Shown here one piece after another: positions 12,311 to 24,371 of a stretch of DNA of 64,000 nucleotides. The notes below the pieces were generated by a model. The model worked only from the letters and a program-made list of their open reading frames with translations. It made no database searches and was not told the origin of the DNA. How positions within the stretch are numbered: position 1 is the first letter of the stretch; each line of letters starts with the position of its first letter. Source of the stretch: Leucogyrophana mollusca (lineage: Eukaryota > Basidiomycota > Agaricomycetes > Boletales); assembly GCA_021014945.1 (NCBI GenBank), contig MU266352.1, positions 1 through 64,000 on the forward strand, read 5' to 3'. A program made the position numbers and the translations under genes.

Positions 12311-15300
12311 ATGGATTCCTCCGACCATCCACATACGCTCTGGGTAGCTTTACGGGACGAAGAACTTACCGTTCAAAATGTCGAAGAAACCCTTGCATCA
12401 GTCGACGACGATTTATGGGTCGCGGCCGCCTGCTTTGACAGACTCCTCGACATCGTTCCCGTCCAGCGTTCACTCCTCGACCTCGGCATCAAGAGAACAG
12501 CCAAGGTCATCGAGCGGGCAGAAGAAATCATCTCTCTGAGTGACCCCGGTGCTGACGGTGTCCTTACAGACTGGTTCAGTGAGTCGCCTGCCGACGCTCA
12601 GCTCTGCCAGATCCGCCTTGTGTTGCTGGAACGCCTTGACAGGCTCAACACCTTCGTGGAGATCTGCAAAGAGCTTCCGGCAAAGGAGGGGCACGCAGAA
12701 GACTCGGATATCGACGAGGAGTGGGAGGATGATCCCTGGGGTGGGGAGAACGCTACAGTGCCTGCACCTGCGCGCGCAACGGCGCCCACTGAACCACCTA
12801 TCCCGTTGTCCGAATTCCTCGTGGAGGACATGTTAGAAATGGCTTGTTTTTTTGCGTCGCAAGAGTACACTTCTGCTCTTCGTATACTTTTGCTCTACCA
12901 CAGCTCCGCTCTTTGGCCAATGCGCTTCACCATACTGGATAGTATACCCGGACACTCGCATCCGTCAGAATATCGCGACCTTTTGCCGGCATATGACATA
13001 AACTGTGGCACAGAGCTCAAACCTGCTCTGAGTCATTGGAGAGCAGAGCGGGATTGGGTGGAGTCCGCCGAGGTCAAAAGAGCACTCGAGTCTCCAGAGG
13101 TCCTCATTGTTGAGGGTGGCACCCCGACAGACGGCACGTCTAAGCAGGTGCAGCCTCTGGAACCACAGAAGCTCACCGCATGGTACAAACAACGCGTCGA
13201 CTATGTCTTATCCACAACTGGCATGGTGGATATCGCTCTCGCAACAATTCAACATGGCGCGTCGCAAGGGGTCCCCGAGCTCGATGCGCTGGGAGAAGAG
13301 CTCAGTCTTCTTTCGCGCCTCGTATATGATGCTCCCCACGCTTCCGATTCAGACGTCGACACGGACTGGACCCTCTCTCGCTGGCATTCAATGGATCCTT
13401 CCAACGTTGTAAGAGCGTACTTGGCTCATTCGACTGCGCAAACGGTAGCCAGGGACATTTCCAGGCTCGTCGTGCCCTATCTCTTCGTACTTGAGGCACG
13501 TGCGGAACGCGCAGGACAGCCAGATCCTGAACTTCCCAATCGTCTCCTGTACGACTTCTTACTCTCTGCACCACTTGATATCGCCGCTGCCGTGTTCGAC
13601 GCCTCGAAGCCCATTGCTCCTGCCGCCCAGCGTCTCATCCGCAATGACGAGGATACCGCAAGACTGGCACTTGCATGTGTATATGGTAGTGATAGTAGGA
13701 ACGAGTGGCCCACCATGAGCCGCATATTCGAATGTCTTCCCGCATGGGACATCAGTCCTGATAACGAGGATGAAGCGGACGAGACGGACGCCACCATCAT
13801 TTCCCTCGGTGCTTTCGTCACACCATCTACCACTCGCCCACGCTGTACACCGTCCGATCTATTCCTCTTCTTCAAGCCTCTTCCACTCGTGTCGCTCTCT
13901 CGTGCCCTTGACATTCTTGATGTACACCTAGAAGCTGGAGAAATATTTTCCCGGTGGGGTGTGGCGGCGCCGTTGCGCTGGTTCCTACAGAGCGCCAACG
14001 ACGCTGCGGAGCAACGTGCGTGGGCTAACAGGATGGCGCGCAGGATCGGTGGTCCTGGCCCAGATATGAACGGGCCGGGAGACTGGGAATGGTTATTGGA
14101 CGATATGTTGAAGCTTTCCGGCACGAGTGACAATGGTGTGAAGAGCGCTTTTGGACTCCTGTCTCAAGTTGAAGTGTCGTCCATCTTCTTCGGTGGTGTA
14201 CTGAGCTCAGGAAGTGAGTCTTGTGGCTACTCCATACACGTACGCGTCTGACTGCTCCAATAGAGTTCGACATCGCCCGAAATTTACTGCGCAGAGGGGG
14301 GAAGTTAGTTCTCGATCCCAATACAGTCGAGGAACTGTCTCTCTCAGCTTCAAGGGAGTTTTATGACAATGCAAGCTCTGGGAATTACAAGTTCGGCGAC
14401 ATGAAGTTGGCCTATGACTGGTAAGTTGAATTTCCTTCCTTCACTTCTGAGCTACAGCGTTGACCGGCCGTTTTCAGCCTTGACGTGCCTCCTCGTTCCG
14501 ATCGCCTTGCAAGAGAGAAGGAATTCATTGAAGCGACGTCGCGCTTGTCGTCTTTCAACGTCATGTCCCGTCCTGGCATACCCATCTCACCTATCGAAAT
14601 CCGACTGACAAAAGACCGCTTGTCGCTGATATCACGCGTGCTCTCGAGCAACACCGACGCCTACAAACACACGCAGGTCATTCTCGACCTTCTTCACAAA
14701 CTCGGGTTTAGAGATGACGTCGTCGCAGAGGTCAAGACACTGGCCATGCTCGCTGATAGCGCTCTGCAGGCAGAGGACTTCACGCGAGCCCATGAGGCGA
14801 GCGAGAAAATGATCAGCACTGTCCTGAAGCTGCGGACTTCGGTGCCTCTGGGTCTTGATGACCCACAGGTTCAAGAGGCGAGCGAGGTTTGTTGGGTATC
14901 GTGTTTCCAGCTTGGCCGGCAGCCAGAATTCTCAGACACCGGGAAAAAGCTTTCGCTTTTAGGCCGTGCGCTGGAGCTATGTCCGCCCGATAAGCTTCAC
15001 GACGTGCTGACATCCTGGCGTCGCCTGGAGAAGGAAGACATGGAGGCCCGTCGAGAGCGCCTGGCACACCGCAGCACGTCACCCCATAAGCGGCCCATTG
15101 CGAACACGAAGACGGCATCGTCGCTGCAGGCACGGCTGCACGACCTCCACATGCCCACTTCCCCATTGATGAACGCGGAGGACGCCGCAGCGTTGGCTAG
15201 CAGGACCTTCAACCGCGTGGCTTCGAATTTCCCATTCGCTGTTGGCAGCAGGGGACGCTCAGGACCGTCTCAGGATGATGCAAGGTCGCGGAGCAGGGAC

Positions 15301-15402
15301 GAGAGCAGGCGCGGATTTGATGGCGATGAAGTATCAGCCCAGGCCAGTCGTGTATTGCAGAGGGGCATCGGCTGGCTTCTGGGGGCAGATGAAGAGAGCT
15401 GA
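12311..15402 (+). CDS. SEC39: Sec39 domain protein (Dsl1/NRZ tether)
   Basis: ER-associated subunit of the Dsl1 tethering complex, which captures COPI vesicles from the Golgi; the animal counterpart is NBAS. Three exons: 12311-14213, 14264-14420 and 14478-15402, giving 994 residues. The Sec39 signature is visible as LVLLERLDRLNTFVEICKEL (about 98-117), followed by an acidic linker (DIDEEWEDDPWG). The rest is predicted alpha-helical solenoid with no membrane segment or catalytic motif. Intron 1 (50 bp) is phase 1 and intron 2 (57 bp) is phase 2; both restore FDIARNLLRRGGKLVLDP and LAYDCLDVPPR. It converges with the unknown gene at 15841. The start is the first ATG with the family N-terminus. 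Confidence 0.9.
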
Positions 15403-15840
15403 TCACGGACAACCGTACATTATGATAACGCCCACACTCACGAACACGAGTGACTGCTTTATGGGACTTTAACAGAGTGTATGCATCTAAATTATATAAA
15501 TGCATGCCGGACTTATAACCAGCCAGAAAACAAAACGAGTGGATAGGAACGAGTGAGGGTAGGGTACAGACAAGATATTTGAAGGAGTGGAAGGTGGTAG
15601 GAGATGAATAATATGAATATGGATAGAGAGAATTAAAAGGTAAACAGAAGTGTGTACATACATAACAACGGCGACTAGATGAGAATATAAGATGGATAGA
15701 GTAACGAAAACGCACGCGAGCTGATGAAGCAGGTTTGAATGCGCGTTAACCAAAAAATAAGGAGTGTGATATGTGACCATCCGTCCCAGGTCGGGGGCTA
15801 ATAGCTGATGATGTTCCAGGGAGGATCCAAGGCAGGCTTG
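15403..15840. other. Intergenic, convergent 3' ends
   Basis: A 438-bp AT-rich stretch lies between two convergent stop codons. It probably holds 3' UTRs and poly(A) signals, with no supported coding sequence. Confidence 0.5.
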
Positions 15841-18597
15841 TTAATGCCCACTGCCAAAACGAGCCGCGTCTCCTGTGCGTGCTCTCGGCCTGTTAACGAC
15901 TCCGGTCTTCCTTGTTTCAGCGTCGGAGCCGCCTAAGTTACACTCTTTCCGACTTTCCCCTCTCCCACAGGCTTCGCAGTGTCCCCTGTTATCCATTGCC
16001 CGAAGTTCCTCCACCTCAGCCTTGAGATCTCTAACCTGGCCCTGCAGCTCCCATAACTGCCGTTGCCATGCCTTTTTCGCCGAAACCATCTGTTCTTGCA
16101 AGGCTTTCACGACCGACGACTGTTCGCCCTGCGCAATGACAACTCCTGATTGTTTTTCGTCACTGCGCCGCGAGAAACCTGGAGTGAGTGGCGAGATCGC
16201 AGTACTGGAGCTACCGCCCGAACTCGGAAGCTCCAGCTCAAATTCCGGGTTTAATTCTTCCTCAGGACTAGCGACGATGTCCGCAAAATGCGCACTGAAT
16301 GTCGTAGAGATCGGCCGCAGCTTCAGACCCTGAAATTCCGTAGTGCCAGGTGGTGCACTTTGCGGTGCGTCTTGGAATGATGGAAGAGTCAGGTGGTCAC
16401 CAGGAGCCGTGCGAGGTTGGAAGGAAGATTCATGAATCGAAGCGGGAGACCGTCCCCCAGTAGCGCCCGTCATGATGAATAGGGGAGGCGGATCGCGTTT
16501 TCGTGGTGGGCTGGGATATTGCTTCGTAACAAATTCATCGTGTTCGGGTTCTGTTTGGTCCATGGTCTCGGGCTCGTCACAGAACGTGGTCCCGCTATTA
16601 GCCTCCATTAACGAGGGAGACAGGGTAGGGACAGGCACGCGTGGTAATGTCGCTGCTCTAGCTTTTGGTGCGCCATGCTGAAGGTCAAAATCTGTGTAGA
16701 TATCTGACAGAGATGGAACTGGCGGTGGCAAACTCTTTTCCTTCTCCCGTTCACGTCCGTTAAACAGCCGCATGAAACCGCTCTTCTTGTGCTTCAGCGC
16801 ACGGCCGCCAACGACGTTATGTCCTGGTAGGCCGTGCGCTTCTGCAGGCTCCGAATCTCTTCGCTCCGGCTTGGGTAGCTGGGGCACGACCATCGAGTGT
16901 ATTGCATTTTTTGCTCGTGCACCTGCACTGATGGATCGAGCTCGTGCCCGCATCCCGCTAGAGGGGCTCGGGTCTCCGCCGCTGGTGCGGGAAACACCGC
17001 CTGTCTCGTCCGGCTGGGGAAAGGGAATGTGAGAAGAGCTGGCTTGCGCATTGGAAAGAGGTGACACAGCGGTATTGGCGCTCCGGGACCGCTCCCTAGC
17101 TTGGGCTTCCTGAAGCGAGATAAGCGTAACGGATGGAGACGACGGTTGGTTATTCCATCCAGGAACACCAGTCATCCCTGAGGATGGAGGATGTACAGAC
17201 AGAAGCTTGGTGCTTCGCTCATGGCTGCTAACGTGAGCAGCATTCATGTCATTGGCACGCAGAACAGCGATTGGAGAAGATATTTCCTTGCCCTGTATCC
17301 GCGAATTTCCTAATGGAGCCTGCTCGCGCGGTGCTAAGGACGCTGTGGAGGTGTTGGGCGTTATTGCCGAAACAGCCGATCTAGAATTAAGTGTGTCGGT
17401 GACGGTGGTGCTGGAGTCACTTCTTGCCATATTGCCGAACGCTGCCCTCTGTGGAGAGATAGGTGTAGAAGTAGGGACATATGACATGACCAAGTCAGGG
17501 TTGGCGTAGGGATGGACAAAATCATCTTGAGAGGTTCGTTCTTGAGAAGAATGGAGCGAAGAAGGCGTAGTACTGCGGTCATACGAACGAGGGGCGTCTG
17601 AGGTTGGCGAGGAAGACGCCTGGGTATCTTGGGCAGCAGAGGATGACCGCGAGGGATACATCACTGCTCGTGGGCCGCTAGCAGCGCGTGAAAAGGACTC
17701 CTGGATTTGGCTTGTGGGGTAGCCTGAAGGAGGGTATTGACTTGTACGTGGCAGTGAAAAATTCTGCCGGACAGCAGTGGACGGTGTAGACGAAGACGGA
17801 GAAGGTACCGAAAGTGATGAAGTCGACATTGACTCCTGAGCCAGCGCACTCGAAAAAAAATGAGTACGGCTCGAGTATACAGCGGCGAGAAATATATCAA
17901 CTCACTATAAAGCACCCCGTGAGCTGGAATAGTTTCCGGCAGTAATTTCGAACGAGGCTTTTGACGGTGCTTGGGAGCGACTTGATTCTCCGCTACGTCT
18001 GCTGACGATAGAGGTGCCACGGCCAAACGTCTTCATTAGACTGTCGGCTTTTGAAGATTTACCCTTTGATTTTTTGGTAAAGGCTCCAGACCTGCCGCTA
18101 TGGTCTGAGTCTTCATCCTCGAAAGAGTCACCTCCCGCCTCCCAGGGCGCTCGGGAGTGAAATCGTATCTTTGGGCCTTGCAGGCTGATTCTGTGGGCAG
18201 AATCACCGTTGTCGCCGTACTCTGTATCTTCGTCTTCTACATCAGCCATATTCACGGATGCACCAGTTGATGATTCGTCGTCAAGATCCAAACTACTTGC
18301 GGTAGGATCGTTTAAGCGATCACGGTTCGAGACAGGTAAGCGGTGCTCGCCGAGAGCAGCCATGCGGTGAGGGGGAATATCGAAATGAAACGAATTCGCG
18401 TTAGCCTCTAACTCTCTCTTGTCGGGCGGATGAGGAGAAAAATACGCGTGGCTGTAAACCGAAGGAGAGTCTGAGAACTCTGAGAGAGACGGAAAGCGAC
18501 CATGACCCTGAAAGTCTGCGCGGACATGGCGCTGGTCGAGCAAGTTCCTCATGTGGTCGTCGTGGCCGTCCCCCGGCGAGTTGAAAGCCCTCGACAT
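15841..18597 (-). CDS. Ser/Pro-rich protein with C-terminal coiled coil, unknown function
   Basis: I do not recognise this family. Two exons, 17906-18597 and 15841-17848, joined by a 57-bp intron, encode 899 residues. The splice gives GALYALAQESMSTSSLSV. The protein is mostly low-complexity and Ser/Pro-rich, and likely disordered. Distinct spots are KHKKSGFMRLFNGREREKEKS, a short basic-hydrophobic patch seen in many fungal regulatory proteins, and KPERRDSEP, a possible phosphosite cluster. Near the end a coiled coil runs VVKALQEQMVSAKKAWQRQL...LKAEVEELRAM, followed by CEACGRGESRKECN, a possible small metal-binding or disulphide motif. The start at 18597 is the first ATG of the long frame after the upstream hydrophobic stretch, which I treat as non-coding. 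It may be a cytoskeletal or polarity scaffold, but that is a guess. Confidence 0.75.
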
Positions 18598-19599
18598 AGC
18601 GGGAGAAAAAGGAGTGGAAGGGAAGGGAGAATGACAAGTCTTCCAACCGAGCGTGCTACAGATTAGCAGGCAATCCAACAAACACAGTACAAATATTGTA
18701 CGAAATGATAATATAATTATCGTCTTCCTAATTTGAGTTGTTTCGTTACCCACAGTCATAACAAATCCAGATCTCGCGTGGCGTGATCTCAGTACCCCAC
18801 GACTGCCTCGGTTCCTTTGAGGAGTATTTTACCGGTGCTTAGGTTACGATGATGCGCGCGGAGATACGGGTCAAGAACAGGTCCTTGCCATGTATGATAA
18901 TGATCTGTACATTGTCACCGCTCATCATGCACGGACGCTGTTGAGTCGGAGGGGTCGCAGCTAGGCGGGAGCCATAGTTATTGGTCCTTAGTGGAATTCA
19001 GGGATTGAGCTGCCTCATGCCCCCTTTCCGAGTCTACCCGTCGCCACACGATACCCAACTCGGAATAGCTAAAACCAGATCTAGAGACCACCCTGCAATA
19101 GATCCCCGGAGTTGGGGGTGTTGAGTCTCGGAGGTCCTCACATCTTCTTCGCTGCCGTCGTCAGATTCCGAGGGTTCGAGCAAATCGCGGCGTACGCCGG
19201 GCCCTTCTCCTTCTCCATCACCTGGAAACCACGACAAGAATTGACAGCGATGAACAAAATACTCGAACAGGGAACCCAAGGCTGCCTGATTTTCACATCG
19301 TACAGCTGTTGAACTGTTTCCGGAGTCGAATGTCCCCTTCCCATTGGCCTGTGTCGTCCGTTTGGACTTCTTGTGGGAGTCAGAGGCTGTATGATACCCT
19401 GGTCAACGTAAACGACCTGTCGAAGCATCAAACCTACACACTTGCTCTTTTCGGTAATATACCTTTACGAAAATTCAGGTAAATGCTAAATTGTTGGCCG
19501 CCGGCCTAAAAAACAACCCATTCGGCCGGATGCAGTGGAAATCACCGGCCGGCTGTTGCCGCACTCTGTATCTCCTGAGGTTTTATGGGACTACACACA
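18598..19599. other. Intergenic, no supported gene
   Basis: About 1 kb separates two divergent genes. Minus-strand frames around 19034-19431 contain acidic Ser-rich peptide (LLEPSESDDGSEEDV), but no splice scheme I tried joined them in phase. The 60 bp before CGR1 carry palindromic GGCCGCCGGCC and CCGGCCGGC motifs (about 19496-19555). Confidence 0.4.
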
Positions 19600-20138
19600 A
19601 TGGCGGGGGAACAGCAGGATGTCATGAACCTCGACTCCGCCATCCCGATCGCGGCGAGTTCGAACGGCAGAGTATCAGGGAAACCGTGGAAGGCGACTAA
19701 AACCGCAACTGTGTTCGCCAAATTCCATCCGTTCAGCCTTCCAGTGAACTTACCGTTTTGGCAGACGATCGCAGTCTTCTGTCGGACACAAGACGAAATG
19801 GGACGAGCGCATGGAGAAGACCAAGAAAGATCAAGCTATAAAGAAACTAGAGACTGAGCTGAAGGAGGAGAAGGTGGCAGAAAAACAGCGGTGTGTGCGC
19901 AAAAAGCAGTCCGTTTGACTTCGTCGCTAACAGTTGAGGCATACAGGAGAAGGGAAGTAACCTTGGAGCGAAAGAAAGCTGCTGAAGAGCGTCGAAGGTT
20001 GGAAGAAGACAAAGCTAAAGTACATCTCGGCCCCTTCTTGAATTTTGCTTTGGTGACACGGTGCTCTTTCAGATGGGTGCCAGAAAGGCTGCACGGCTAC
20101 GACGAAAAGCAGGAAGAACGAAGAAAATCAACGGTTAA
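19600..20138 (+). CDS. CGR1: rRNA-processing protein Cgr1
   Basis: Small basic nucleolar coiled-coil protein needed for 60S pre-rRNA processing. Four exons: 19600-19710, 19775-19890, 19947-20019 and 20073-20138, giving 121 residues, the usual size. Motifs in order are SGKPWKATKTAT, then WDERMEKTKKDQAIKKLETE, RRREVTLERKKAAEERRRLE, and the end KMGARKAARLRRKAGRTKKI. These are the family's most conserved blocks. Intron 1 (19711-19774) is the least certain, since the donor GTGTTC is weak, but the acceptor GCAG|TCTTCT is the only one in phase with WDERMEK. An in-frame ATG at 19585 could add five residues. Its 3' end converges on VPS18 with a 126-bp gap. Confidence 0.9.
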
Positions 20139-20264
20139 GAAGACTCCCTGTTTCGTATCCTCGATTCAATCCATCCAATATACTCCCTGTGCCCATGTTG
20201 TCTTCATATATTAGTAGATCAAGCAATACCCTAGACTAACGGGAGAACATGTAGCATGCTACCA

Positions 20265-23200
20265 CTAGAGCGCCCAGCTGGTGTCTAACTCGCCAGGTTT
20301 TACGAACGGTTTGTCCAGCCCGGCAACGATGCTCTCGCACAGCGGACAGCTGCTCGCAAGTACGTCATCCAGCTCTGCTTTTAGCTTCTCGATTTTCTTC
20401 TCCGCGTCCTTGTCTGACCCACCCTTCTTCCCTCCCCCGAGACCCATGCCAGGTATCCATCCAGGCGCAGACACAACAGATGCAAGTGCGTCTGGGACAA
20501 TCAGGTCGCGCAGCTTATCCCCAGCAGAAATCAAGTTTCGTCCCAACAAATTAGCAGCTTTGGTCCCGTTTTGCAGTGGGTTCGCAAGGGTTGTGAAATT
20601 TGCGGAGAGCAACGTGCGCTGTTGGGTGGGTTGTCGCACGTGTCCATTGGGTGTTGCGGTGTTGGACCGGTCGACGGGATTCCCTTGAATACCTTTTACT
20701 AATTCAGTCTGGAGCGCAAGAATACGCCGCAGCGCGTGTGATGGTAGGTACTCTTTCGCCTGTATGTAAATCATCATTCAGTGGCTCATCAAAAAATCAG
20801 GCAACTGCAACTTACCAAACCAATCAGACAGTCTGCATGGAAGGTGTGTTGACAAGGGAACACGTAGAACTGCCTCGTAAGAAGAAGTTGGGAGCAAACA
20901 GAGCACCGCTCTCCTGCTTCAATGGTGACGAAACGGTTCTTCAGTTCGGCAATGTCCTGCTTGATGGATTCTGCTGTACGAGTTGCTTCGTCCATCTCCT
21001 TTTTAAGTTCGTCGATATGTGCCGAATAGCCTTCAAGAGCATGAGCGATCTCTTCCTTGAAGTCGTCGATAACAACGAAGTCGGGGAAGAACGGGAGGAT
21101 ATCCTCGATCTTAAGGATGTCAGTGTCTTCCAAGAAGCGCATGGCCCTGTCCAAGAAAGATGATCAATCACAGACTCGTGCATGATGACCGAGGACGAAA
21201 ACTCACGACTTGATGTCCTTCTTGTCCTGGACTACATACCGGGCAATCTTTAGCCAAAGCTTCCTTCTTAGGGGAACATCATCTTCGGGCATGTCAGCGT
21301 TGATTTTTGCAAGTTCCAAGTCGCCTTTCTCAAGGGCCAAGTCCACGCTGTTCTCCCACAGACCCATCTTCGAGTAAATGTGGACGCAAGGCTGAATGCG
21401 ACCAGCTTGCTTGCACAGACGCAGCGCATAGTCAAGGTCATAGTATGGCTTGGTGGTAATTGGATCGGACGGAGCGGTGGTGAGGAAGCGTAGGAGGGGG
21501 CCGTCGTCATCGGACGTCGAGGATGTGAGTGCGTGGAAAGTGACTAGGAGGTTGTGGATTGTGGGGGATGTGTCCTGTCGCTCAAAAATGACATAGTTGA
21601 GGTATCGTACAGCGTGGTTTGGTGTGAGAGCGTCCCGCGGGAGATGCTGGAGCTGCAAAAGGGCGGGGACGAGGCGGAGGGGATCTAGAAGCGGCTGTCG
21701 GAGCCAGGAGTCTACCATTTCCTTGGGTGCTTGCCGAATGAGCACAGTACCAAAGCGGTAGTACATTTCGAGATCCGTCTGTTTTGATTGCTTGGTGAGT
21801 TTCGGACAGTTAAGCTCCGACATACTTACCTGACGGTTGATTGCATCTATCGCCTTAACCCAATCCTCTTCGAGTATCCAATGTTGAATGACTCGCTCGT
21901 AGTCACCAATGACAGTGGCATAGAATAGGTACATGTCAGTGCGTCCATGACCTTGAATAAGCTCGTAGACGGTGTTCCGATCGAGATTGCTCTGCAGGAG
22001 GACACAAGAGACTGAACATCTGCGTGCCAGAAAACAAGAAGAGGAACCAACTTTGTAAGTTTCAAAGAAATGTCGCAAATCTTCTTCCACTATCGTGCGC
22101 TCGGCTTGCAGGTTCTCCGCATCATTCGAAAGTGATTCTGACGCGATGAGGTCATCCAATTCATTGCACTTGCTGAGATAAAACTCGACCAGCCAAGTCG
22201 CCAGCATCATGCGTTGCGTGAGATCCTTTCAAAGAGTGAGCATGAAGTTGTCTCTTGGCCGGCCAAGAATCAGGGCACACCGTTTTGCGCGTTCGTTCTA
22301 ACCGAGAGATTAGGTAGGAACGCAAATCATCACGAGCCCCCACGTCCAAAAATTTGAGAGTTACTTCTTCAAATGAGACCGAACATTGGGCGTAACATTG
22401 AGCGGCCTGAAAGTATCGACCTTGTTCGAAGAATGCATGCGCTTGTGCGGATAGTATTTGGTCTCGTTGGCTAGCCGTCTAAAGGGTGCTTAAGAAGCGC
22501 GATCGCTCGGAAGTTTGGAACCTACCTTGGCATATTTTAAGGCAACGTCGAACTTGCCCTGAGCAAGATATATTTGCCAGACGTCGCGACTCTCATTGCC
22601 AACCACCAACTCAAACATGGATTGGTCGGTATACACCCAGTATGTCTTACGCACGGGGTCAGCCGTGAGTCCGCGCACGGCTTCATTAGGTTTCTGGGAG
22701 TGTCGTGAGCTGATAGGGACAATTGACCCTTCGTTGACTCACCAAGGGTACAAAATCTTCATAGCTCTGCTTGCCATCGAGGTTGCAGATGGCTACTATG
22801 CGATCTCTGTACAGAAGGATGAAGTGAAACTCTGTCAGCGCTATGGAAGCGGGAATCTCAGGCGGCGGCGGCGACCCGCCTGGTGAAATCGGGGTAGAGA
22901 AAGAAGGGTAGGGAAGTAATTGGGTAGAGTCGATATGGTCGTCAGAATTCGGGTCGAAGTTGAGTGTTCCGTGGTAGATGCCAGGAGCTATGAGATGGTA
23001 AGAATCACACAATGCGAAGAGCCACCGAAATGCCCAGCATACCAGTCATCCACGCTAAGCTCTTCGGCAGTGAGAGTGCCTGATCTGAATTGTGCGTGAA
23101 GAAATGAAGTTCGGAGTGCTGTAGGTTCCCAGGGAGTTCCGATATCTCTTCGGAATGTCAGAAAGCGGTTCTATTCTCAACGCGAATACTTACTGGGGGC

Positions 23201-24137
23201 AGTTTCCCGGTATGCTGCAAAGAGAGTTGAGAAGACGCGTCCACTGTCATCTGATCGCCTATCCGGGGCACCAGCGAATTGGTAAATCCGAGAAGGAGTG
23301 GTCACGATGATTAACGCATTTCTGGGATCTGAAGCAGGAAACAGATCGAACTTGATGCCGGTTACTGGATGCTTCTCCGGCAGGGAGAAGAGCAACTGAA
23401 GATAACGTTCCTGGGATTTAAAGAAATCCTCTCCGGCGTCCAGTACAGCTTCGAATATGCCTCCGTTGCGCGTACCGACCAGGAATTCCCTTGTAGACAT
23501 CGAATGGGGAGAAGACAACAGCGCAGCCTTGTTCCATGCAACACTCTCGATGACCATCTTGAAAGATTTGAGTTGCCTCGGTTTCTTCCAGCCACGATAC
23601 AGATACCAGTTCTCCCCTTGGATAGAAGTTATGATCAAGTGTCGGCCGGAAGGGTCGAGGAATATCTTGTGGATGGTCATCTCGGTAGATTTGCGTGGAA
23701 TTGGTATCTTGACCACATGCTCGGCATGCGATAGCTCAATGAGTACAATCACATTAGAGGCGAGGCCCATGGCGAGGACATCCGACGACACAGCCAGCGA
23801 TACCAATGGCGCAGGAAGCGTATACTGAACTCTGCCGAGGTCGAAGATCGGAACGCTCGCCGCAGCCAAGCCAGGTAATGGCGTAGCATCCTGCAAAGGC
23901 CGTGAGGAAGAGTTCGCGGTGAAACGCGTAATATCATTCGACTTACAGCGACGTTCAGCTCGGCACGGGCCCCGCTTTGGTGTGGCGAAGGTTCGAAACC
24001 TTCATACTCCAACTGCGGGAGCGGTGCTGACGCTTGTGAGTAGCCCGTCGACGGTGCTGCGTGCTCTACAACTGCAAGGAAGTGTCAGAAACTTCGTAGC
24101 CTCAAATGTCGAAAGCAGACTGACATTCATCGAACAT
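20265..24137 (-). CDS. VPS18: Vacuolar sorting protein Vps18 (HOPS/CORVET)
   Basis: Core class C subunit of the HOPS and CORVET tethers at vacuole and endosome, with an N-terminal beta-propeller, a helical solenoid and a C-terminal RING-H2. Twelve exons: 24125-24137, 23947-24071, 23194-23890, 23043-23147, 22743-22987, 22526-22693, 22281-22478, 22052-22225, 21830-21991, 21207-21778, 20816-21146 and 20265-20759. Together they encode 1094 residues. The first exon is 13 nt (MFDE...), followed by FVEHAAPSTGYSQASAPLPQ. Landmarks are LPKSLAWMTAPGIYHGTLNF, the Pep3/Vps18 block RKTYWVYTDQSMFELVV, and GHGRTDMYLFYATVIGDY. The RING-H2 is CSVC...CQHTFHADC near residues 900-930. Intron 3 uses CCGAAG|AG, which is the only choice restoring ISELPGN. 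The SHB17-like gene is divergent 234 bp away. Confidence 0.96.
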
Positions 24138-24371
24138 GGCGCACGGACTGACAGCAGTACTGCAACCGTCAGAGCTAATAAGTGTGTGGACAGACGAATA
24201 AATTAATACTGGGGACGGAAACAAATATATCTGCCGAAAATATCCCTAATATGGACATCCCGTCCACGACCACACGGCTCGCCATAAGTTCATCCCTTGG
24301 TCTAATCATGAGTAAGAGAGATCCCATCACCAAGCACAAGGTGCTTTGCATTTGTTTCTCGAACTCTCAAG
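24138..24371. promoter_or_regulatory. Shared divergent promoter VPS18 / SHB17-like
   Basis: A 234-bp gap lies between divergent start codons. No specific motif is assigned. Confidence 0.45.

Noticed and set aside
13477..14133. 218-codon minus-strand open frame
   Set aside because: Antisense to SEC39, where the plus strand has a clear family match.
18640..18759. Upstream hydrophobic extension of the Ser/Pro-rich protein (from 18759)
   Set aside because: It would add a signal-like segment, but the sequence is AT-rich, and a better start lies at 18597 where the family-like acidic Ser region begins.
19034..19431. Possible small two-exon gene on the minus strand
   Set aside because: The two open pieces could not be joined by GT-AG borders in phase, and neither has a recognisable motif.
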